DNA of 64,000 nt from NCBI RefSeq assembly GCF_014898055.3, contig NW_023601433.1, forward strand, positions 84,019,106 through 84,083,105, read 5' to 3'. Positions within the stretch are counted from its first letter, which is position 1, and each line of letters begins with the position of its first letter. The DNA comes from Talpa occidentalis. Lineage: Eukaryota; Chordata; Mammalia; Eulipotyphla; Talpidae. Below are positions 57,651-64,000 of the stretch, piece after piece. Below the pieces are notes generated by a model. The model saw only the letters and a list, made by a program, of their open reading frames with translations, was not told the DNA's origin and made no database searches. Position numbers and translations under genes: made by a program.

Positions 57651-60091
57651 CTGCAGAAGACAGAAACAGTGAGCTGGGGAGTGAACAGAGTGTCCAGACT
57701 CTACTGCCCAGCGTGGGGCCCAGTCCTGGCCAATTTGCACATTCCATCCTTCAGGCCACTCTGATTGGCTTAGGAGTGACCACTGAACCTGTTCCGTCCA
57801 GTGAGAATCTGCCTTAGGACCTCTGTTGAAATAACAGGAGGGAAATGTTTTGCCACTTGGCCTTGGAAAGCTGGCAGGATACAAGGGCAAAGCAGGTGGC
57901 AGCCACCTCACCTGGAATGGGGGTGGGAGGTACGGGGGCATGGGGAGGAAAGAGGAAGCAGTGGTAACAAGACAGAATCCCAACCAATTTGAACCCCTCT
58001 TCTAGGGATCTAGAATACAAATGGAATCTGGTCTTTTGTGACTTCTCACGCAGAGTCGTGTTTTCAAGGTTCATTCACGCAGCATGTAGCTTTCTTTTTT
58101 GTGGCTGAATCATATTCCATTGTATGTATGGGAGCTGATCTTTTAGAAACAAAATGAGAGCCCATTGCCTCTCAATCTGCCTCATGACTTCCCCTCTCCC
58201 CCTTTGGAAGCCAAGGCCTCCCCTGGCTGACACTCTGGCTTCACAGGCCCCATGCAGCTCGTTGGCCATTCTGTTCCAGCACACAGACTTGATTTCTGTT
58301 CTTTCAACACCACAAGAGCTTTTGCACTTGCTGCTCCCTCTGCCTAGAATCTTCTGGAATCAGGCTTCCAGCTTTAAAGCCACTCTACCCCGAATGTCCT
58401 TTTGCTGCTGAGGCCGGCGTGACTAAGTTTTTTGGCACTTGCAACCAAGAGCTCAGATTAATACAACCTCAGTGTTTGACCCACTTTTCTGAGTGACCAG
58501 GTCAGCCAAGCCCTCTGCAGGCCTGTGGGCTGAAGTTGAACAACTCAGTGGCAAGTAGAGGGTGCGCCTGTGTGGCACTGGAAGTTTTTGACCAATAACA
58601 TCTCTACCTCTTCTGCACCCCTTCATTCAACAAGTTCTACTTGTTGGCATCTAGAACAAAATCCATCCTCTAGATGAGCAGCGGCTTGATAGTCACCTCC
58701 CTTGTCATGGACACCGTGCTTCTGTTAATGCAACCTCTGTATTTTCAGGCACGTTGCAGGTGTCAGTACTGCTAATGTCAACCTGACCCTGATGCATGGA
58801 AACAGTCAGGCGCATTGCCCACAACCTGACATTGTAATGGAGTCTTTGCTTTTATCGAAATTTATCTCCTTTACAGGCACCATTCCTGCCCTCAGGTTTC
58901 CTCATCCAACGTTTGTCCTCAGAATGGATTCTAAATTTAACCATCCAGTTGTTATGGCAGTATGCCCACCCCACCCTCCTCATTCATGCTGAATTTTAAA
59001 GAGATAATTAAGATTAAATGAGGTTGTAAGGGTGGGACTCTAATCCAAATAGGAATGGTGTCCGATTCAAAGAAGCAGGAGAGAAAACAGAGGAAAGACA
59101 ACGTGAGGACAGTGAGGAGGAAGCTATCCGCTGGCACCCTGGCCTTGGACTTCCAAGCTCCCAACAGTGAGAAAATAAACTTCTATTGGCTAAGCCCCCA
59201 GCGTCTGGTATTTTGTTACAGCAGCCCTCACTGAGTAACACACCCACCTTCTGTGTCTTTGTTCAAACCACTGACAATAATAAATAGGTGACTTCCCCAG
59301 GCCCACGACTAGACATCTCCCTCCAAGATGAAACAATCCAAATAGACTTGATTAATGAACAAGCTAATTCATGAAAACATAGCAAAACCCATTTTCAAAA
59401 TGATTTGCTAGCATTTGGAATAATCCCATCTATCAACCACATTAATAATCTCACACAAACTGCTCTGTGATCTTGAGCAGATTATCTGACTTGTCTGGGC
59501 CTCAGATGCCCCGCCTTGGGGATGGGCATTCCACCATCAGTCCATGACTACTGTTTATTGAGAGCTTCCTACGAATCAGGTTACTGTGCCAAGAACTGTA
59601 CTTCCCTCATCTCATTTAATCCTCCCAACAACTCTACTAAATAGGGATCATTGGTCCCATTTTCCACGAGGCAACCATGGCTCAGAGAGGTCAAGGTGCT
59701 TGGTCAAGGTCACACAGCATGTAAACAGCAGGCCTGTCACAGGGACCCAGGTGGCCACACTGAGTACAGGCGTGCATCTCCCTACCCCTTACCTGTATTT
59801 GTTCTTCTTCCTTGGTGTGAGGGTCGGGGTGCTGCCCCTGGAGGAGGTGGTCTCACAGCTCCCGTTGGCCCCTGAGGCCCGTGACGTCTCTGTGCCCACG
59901 CCTTTGGTTCTGTTGACTTTCTCTACCCACGGTGGGTCAAAGTCTGGAGGGGCCAGCCGGGCGCCCGCAGGACTGCCAAACAGAGTCTCGTCCACGTAGG
60001 ATGCCTTGGCCTTCACCCGGTAGCGGTGCTGCGGGTGGAGAGTCTGCATCCCACTGACGGCCAGCTCCGTGGGGGTCTTCATGCTGCCCAT
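57146..60091 (-). CDS. RITA1: RBPJ interacting and tubulin associated protein 1
   Basis: RITA1 binds RBPJ and tubulin and shuttles between nucleus and cytoplasm, removing RBPJ from the nucleus and damping Notch output. Two coding exons (59793-60091 and 57146-57650) give 267 residues, or 264 from the second ATG, against about 269 in human. Visible parts are an N-terminal leucine-rich export-like signal (LAVSGMQTL), SYVDETLFGSPAG, a basic nuclear signal (TPRKKNKYR), a second SYCDESLFGSR repeat, the tryptophan motif LFWTPPATPRGS expected to bind the RBPJ beta-trefoil domain, and the conserved end ATPRRGGATQK...PPWK. The gene converges on IQCD and diverges from DDX54. No disabling change is seen. 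Confidence 0.94.
58009..58351. repeat. L1M plus L2-like segment, copy 2 of a duplicated segment
   Basis: Antisense L1M (GTTTTCAAGGTTCATTCACG, GTGGCTGAATCATATTCC) joined at 58130 to the same L2-like stretch as at 53001. It lies in the RITA1 intron. Confidence 0.6.
58985..59242 (+). mobile_element. Old LTR of MaLR type
   Basis: AATTAAGATTAAATGAGGTT, GAAGCTATCCGCTGGCACCC and AATAAACTTCTATTGGCTAA, and the end GGTATTTTGTTACAGCAGCC, match an MLT1-type LTR. It lies in the RITA1 intron, on the strand opposite the gene. Confidence 0.6.
59555..59745 (-). repeat. MIR fragment
   Basis: TTTATTGAGAGCTTCCTACG, CTCATTTAATCCTCCCAACA and GGTCAAGGTCACACAGCATG are the antisense of MIR. Confidence 0.7.
59793..60091 (-). 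CDS. RITA1: RITA1 first coding exon
   Basis: Ninety-nine codons plus two bases. The first ATG (60091, MGSMKTP) has A at -3 and G at +4. The second in-frame ATG (60082, MKTP) is where the human protein begins as I recall it. The donor GTAAGG follows 59793. The exon's 5' edge is at 60146 after acceptor TCTTTCACAG, so 60092-60146 is 5' untranslated. Confidence 0.93.
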
Positions 60092-60660
60092 GGTCCAGGG
60101 GGACAGTGGGTGTCCTGTGCTGGCCAGGCCCCACCACCAGGGATCCCTGTGAAAGAGGGTCAGGGTGGCACCCCTCTGTCAATGGCAGTGCCAGGGAGGC
60201 CAGAAGTCCCCATGCCAAGGGCAAAAGGGTCAAGCTGTACCTCAATGAGTCCTCAAAGGGGCATTTTGCCCCATTTGTTACCAGCCAGAAAACAAACTAC
60301 CATGCTCACTTAGGAGCAAGAATAACAGGCGGTGCGGGCCCTCGCCTACCTGGAGCCAGGCGCTTCACAGGCATCGTCCCCTGTGAGCCTCAACAGTCCC
60401 GCGAGGAAGCTTCGATCGTGTCCATTCCACAGACGACCAGACTGTGGCTCCAACAGCTGAGTCACACGTGTGGGTCACACCTACAGACCGGAGCCCAGAG
60501 CTGTGCACTTGGCCATCTTCTTCGATGGGGGCTCACGCGCACCCCCTCCCCCAAGCGCCCCACGTTCCCAGATCCCCGAGTCAAAGCCCGGTGGATGCAG
60601 GAGACCCCGCAGTCTGGTTCATTTCCTACCTGAGCATTCCGGCTGGGCACCTGGGCTCAC

Positions 60661-60880
60661 CTCCCAGCGCCCTCCGCTCACTAGGTCCGCTCTGGCCCGC
60701 GAGGGCGCGCGCAGCACCCGCGACCCCCGTTCAGCCGCGCCCCGCACTCCGCAGCCAGGCCGGGGCCGGGGCGCCGGGGCCGGGCGAGGGCGCGCGCGGA
60801 GCGGGAGCGCTGGCCGGGGCGCCGGCCCTTGGCGACGTGCGCTCGGCGCGCGCATCAAACAGCAACCGGCCAGGCGGGCG
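60661..60880 (-). other. RITA1: Candidate RITA1 noncoding first exon
   Basis: On the minus strand a strong donor (GGGAG|GTGAGC) has its last exon base at 60661 within the CpG island. Another possible donor (GTAGGA) lies about 30 bases further downstream. The upstream limit is a guess from the island. There is no coding potential linked to RITA1. Confidence 0.45.
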
Positions 60881-61115
60881 GGGCGCGGCCGGAACCATTC
60901 CCGCCCGGGGGGGACGCCCCGTTCCGGACGCCCCCAAGTTTCCCAAAGCCTCGGAGACGGGCGCCCCGCGCCCCGGAGGGGGTGTGCGCGCGTTCCAAGC
61001 CTCCGCGCGCGGCAGGAGGGGGGGGCGCCCCGGCGCAGAGGGGGCGCCCCCGGCCGCGCAGTGGGTGCGTCCCCGCAGGCGCCGCCCCTTCCCGCTGCCC
61101 TGCGCCCGGGCCCGC

Positions 61116-61289
61116 ATGGCGGCCGGCACGCGCCCGGCGGCCGGCCCTCGGTCTCGCGCGGCCATGGCCCAGTGGAGGAAGAAGAAGGGGCTCCGGAGGC
61201 GCCGGGGCGCGGCCGCCCAGGCGCGCAGCAGCGACTCGGAGGACGGCGAGTTCGAGGTCCAGGCGGAGGACGACGTGCGGGCCCAGAAG
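61116..61289 (+). CDS. DDX54: DDX54 exon 1
   Basis: Fifty-eight codons from ATG in GCCCGCATGG to AQK, followed by donor GTGCGC. It is rich in CpG and lies inside the island. The N-terminus is basic and then acidic, as in nucleolar proteins. Confidence 0.93.
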
Positions 61290-63839
61290 GTGCGCGCGGG
61301 GCGGTGCGCGCGGGGGGCCCGGCCCTCGCCCCGCGCCTCGGGCTCCCCGCGCGGGGGTGGGGCCCGCCGGGGCGCCGCGGCCCGGGACGGGCTGGGCGCG
61401 GCGGGGGCGCGGGCCGCGGGCGAGGTCGGGGGCCCGGGGCTGGGGCCGGGGCCTGGGGCCTCCCGGCCGGCGGCGCAGCCTGCGCCCCTCATTGGCCACC
61501 GTCCGCCCAGGGGGCGGGCCCCCGTCCCATCCGGCCAATGGAAAGTGTGGGCGCCGACGGTGTGACTTGGAGAGTTTGGGGAATTCTTGGGAACTTGAGT
61601 GAGGGGGGCCGAGCCACGTGGTTGCAGACGGTGACGCCCCCAAACCCCCGGGAAGCTAATCCTAGACGGAGCCTGCTCCCTGCGGGCCCGGTCGTGCGCA
61701 GAGCTTTACGCGCCTGCCTTAATCCGCACCCCAACCCTGTGGCCTAAGTACGATCACCCCGTTTTTCCAAGGGAGAAGCTGAGGCCGAGGGGGCTGGAGG
61801 AGCTCGATCACAGTCTCGGTGTGTGGGAGGGAGAGCCAGCTGCCATCCCGGCCCCGGGGTCTGCTCCGCGTGCACCACGGAGTGCCAGCTGTGTACAGAT
61901 GGGGAGAGGGGGGCGGGCCTGTGAGCAGCGGGGGACAGCTGTAACCCATGACCCCCACCCCATCTCTGTGCTCTGCCCTGGCCTGACACCGAGCAGGCTC
62001 AGGGTAGGTAGATGCAAGAGTGGGCGCTTACAGGGGAAAGGGCTGCACCTTCCCTTCAGAGCCAGAACTCCGCAGCGTCTCCACCCCAGCGGAGTCAGCG
62101 CCCAGCACCCAGCGGTGTCCATAAATGTGGAAGAAGGTGGTGAACAGCAGAGGGTGCAGAAGACCAGCCGCATACGCCTTTCAGATTAAGGGCTTTGCAG
62201 AAGGAAACTCTGTGCAGATCCGCCCAGACCCTGTACTGGCTGCCGGGCAAAGGAGAAGCTGCTTAATGTCTCTGTGCCTCAGTTTCCACATGTAGAGAAG
62301 GCAGGTTTGCCTCCAAGACAGCAGAGAGGGTTCATCCATGTGTCCACATGGCCTACTCATTCAGCAAACATTGTTGGGCCCCCGGTGCGTCCCGAGCAGG
62401 GGTTGGCAAGCTTTTCCTGGAAAGGACCACATGGTAAAGACTTTAGGCTCTGCAGGGCTATCTAGTGTTATTGTCTTTTTTGTTTGGTTATTTTACAATT
62501 TTTTAAATGTGAAAACCCTTCTTAGCTCACGACTCCACGGGGTAGGCTGCAGCTTTGACCTTGGGGTGATGGGCCCCGCACAGAGGGTCACAGTGGCAAG
62601 TGCATGGACCCTGAAGCAGGGCTCATGTCCAGCCCCCGGAGCTGGCTGTGTGGCCTGGACAGGGCTCCTCGCCTCTCTGCGCCTTAGTTTCCTTCTCAAC
62701 TGTGAAAGGGACAGAGTAACAGCGCCCGCGCACAGGGTTGTTTTGAGGATTAAGTGGGTTCATTTCTCAGAAGCTCAGGGGCACCCGGCTTGTAGTAAGT
62801 GCCTGGGAAGGTTTAGCTGTCATTCTGAAGCCCTGTGGGCGAGAAGCTTCCCCAGGAAGGGGCGTCAGGGTTGGGGCCCTGGAAGGCAGCTCTGAGCCAG
62901 GCCGGAGAGCCCTGAGTCAGGGAGGGGTGAGGGATCAGGGAGGGGCTTGGGTTGGGGGCAGGGCAGCTGGAAAAGCCTATTTCCTCGCACGGGTGGGTGT
63001 TCTCATTGGCTCCCTAAAGTCTTTAAGTTTCCAGGGCCTTGACAGGTGGGGTGGCGATGCGATGGCCGGCGGTGGGCAGTGCTGGCCACCCCTTCCCATT
63101 TCGTCTTCACAGCATTATGGGAGGTTTAGGCTCTTGTCATCCCCAATTCCCAGATGTGCAGACAGAGGCTTGGGGAGATCGCACCCCTCACCCTAGCTGC
63201 GATTGAGACCCGGTCGGCAGCCGCCATGGTGCCCACTCTGAACCTGGCCCAGCCAGGGGGTGCCTTTGCAGCTGCCATATGATCTGGCAGGAGAGGCTGC
63301 AGCTTGAATTGGGGAGATTGATGGGCAACATGCCCCCATCAGCGCCCTCAGTCCCCCGTGTTCTGGTGGGGCCTCGAGTGACCCTGCCACTCTGTTCTCC
63401 CCCCAGCCGGGTCCTGGCAGACCCTTGCCCGCCTTCCCCGCCTCAGAATGCATGTCGGACGTGGAGCCGGACACGCGGGAGATGGTGAGGGCCCAGAACA
63501 AGAAGAAGAAGAAGTCGGGCGGCTTCCAGTCCATGGGTGAGTGAGCAGACATGGGGGCATTGGGGTGCAGCAGGGGCATCTAGAGTGTTCGAGTCAGAAT
63601 CGCTGTTGGCAGAGTTGCCTCTAAGTCTCAGGAGCTCTCCACTTTGCTCTATCAAGTTCCTTTTTTTCTTGCTGTTTGCTTGTTGACACTTCACATTCAG
63701 CCTGGGTGGTTTTCTAGGGGGGTACAGAGGACTCCCCACCTCCCTGGCCATTCCCCTGTCTCTCCTAGGCTTGAGCTATCCAGTATTCAAAGGCATCATG
63801 AAGAAGGGCTACAAGGTGCCCACGCCCATCCAGAGGAAG
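61116..63839 (+). CDS. DDX54: DEAD-box helicase 54, N-terminal part (three exons, partial)
   Basis: DDX54 (DP97) is a nucleolar DEAD-box RNA helicase, related to yeast Dbp10 of 60S ribosome assembly, and a corepressor of nuclear receptors. Three exons give residues 1-125: [20 protein letters not shown], a basic stretch ([11 protein letters not shown]), acidic [15 protein letters not shown], then [20 protein letters not shown], and the Q-motif region [20 protein letters not shown], whose final glutamine contacts adenine in the family. This matches human DDX54 closely. The helicase core (motifs I to VI) lies beyond position 64000. A second in-frame ATG (61164, MAQW) is a possible alternative start. 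Confidence 0.95.
61290..63406. other. DDX54 intron 1
   Basis: The first 300 bases continue the CpG island. Then come a hAT-type element (about 62395-62530) and MIR pieces (62200-62300, 62600-62820, 63100-63190). No exon is seen. Confidence 0.65.
62600..62820 (+). repeat. MIR fragment in DDX54 intron 1
   Basis: GCTGTGTGGCCTGGACAGGG, GCGCCTTAGTTTCCTTCTC, GGGTTGTTTTGAGGATTAAG and GTAGTAAGTGCCTGGGAAGG match MIR. Confidence 0.65.
63407..63536 (+). CDS. DDX54: DDX54 exon 2
   Basis: Encodes [20 protein letters not shown] and onward to [12 protein letters not shown], with one extra base. The acceptor is TTCTCCCCCCAG and the donor GTGAGT. Confidence 0.94.
63769..63839 (+). CDS. DDX54: DDX54 exon 3 (Q motif)
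   Basis: Completes a glycine codon and encodes [20 protein letters not shown] then QRK. The acceptor is TGTCTCTCCTAG and the donor GTACGG. It carries the aromatic-plus-PTPIQ Q motif of DEAD-box helicases. Confidence 0.95.
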
Positions 63840-64000
63840 GTACGGCGGGGGGCTCCTGGGTGGGGTGGGGCAAGCAGCAGCACCCCGTGTCCCGCTGGCA
63901 CATCTGTGACCCCCCCACCCTGCTCTGGCGAAGTCCCACAAACTTGCCCATTTCATAGGTGGAAAAAGTTGGCCCCAGCAGAGCAGACCTTGACTCTGGG

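Larger units (their letters stand above)
57651..59792. other. RITA1 intron 2
   Basis: Holds the L1M-L2 duplicate, a MaLR LTR and MIR pieces. Nothing coding is seen. Confidence 0.65.
60640..61560. promoter_or_regulatory. CpG island, bidirectional RITA1/DDX54 promoter
   Basis: Dense CpG block with GC boxes (for example GGGCGGGGCG near 60875) and no TATA box. It covers the start regions of RITA1 (leftward) and DDX54 (rightward), the first DDX54 exon, and the first part of its intron. An ATTGG at about 61491 and a CCAAT at about 61536 flank a GC box in the intron. Confidence 0.82.

Noticed and set aside
60470..61747. Open frames of 373 and 425 codons across the second CpG island
   Set aside because: Both are G+C artefacts overlapping RITA1/DDX54 promoter sequence. 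Only the short in-frame part 61116-61289 matches DDX54.

Overview
The window is nuclear DNA from a placental mammal. The evidence is small exons with GT-AG junctions separated by kilobase introns, two CpG islands, and many interspersed repeats (MIR, L2, L1M, hAT MER-type elements, MaLR LTRs). The gene content and order, read in the window direction, is TPCN1 (minus), IQCD (plus), RITA1 (minus), DDX54 (plus). This matches the human 12q24.13 block DDX54-RITA1-IQCD-TPCN1 in inverted orientation. The species is not resolved. The youngest repeats are two related tRNA-derived SINE subfamilies (here called A and B), which are not Alu, CAN, VES, BOV, PRE or ERE elements as I know them. Their head resembles the cetartiodactyl CHR-type SINE head, but the body is different.

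Layout. Positions 1-31150 (minus) hold the first nine coding exons of TPCN1, residues 1-315, which cover the cytoplasmic N-terminus and the whole first six-helix domain. The rest of the gene lies before position 1. Intron 1 is 20.5 kb and contains an RPL23A processed pseudogene, L1M pieces, SINEs and an LTR. A 5' untranslated exon with a 33-codon upstream ORF and a likely first exon lead back to a CpG island at about 30440-31620. That island is a head-to-head promoter shared with IQCD. IQCD (plus) runs from about 31430 to 55420: exon 1, a 17.5 kb SINE-rich intron, then four coding exons and a polyadenylation signal. RITA1 (minus) converges on it, with its polyadenylation signal at 56896. Its two coding exons sit at 57146-57650 and 59793-60091, and its likely first exon lies in the second CpG island at about 60640-61560. 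DDX54 (plus) starts in the same island at 61116 and is cut off by the window end after three exons, inside its DEAD-box Q-motif region.

The four genes are functionally unrelated: an endolysosomal cation channel, a ciliary nexin-dynein regulatory complex subunit, a Notch/RBPJ modulator that binds tubulin, and a nucleolar RNA helicase. What links them is promoter architecture, two divergent CpG-island promoters and one convergent 3' end about 1.5 kb apart. I found no sign of a new multi-gene system. The more interesting signals are an in-frame N-terminal extension of IQCD through exon 1, the uORF of TPCN1, two independent insertions of SINE B into SINE A, two diverged local duplications, and a 25-bp-arm hairpin in TPCN1 intron 1.
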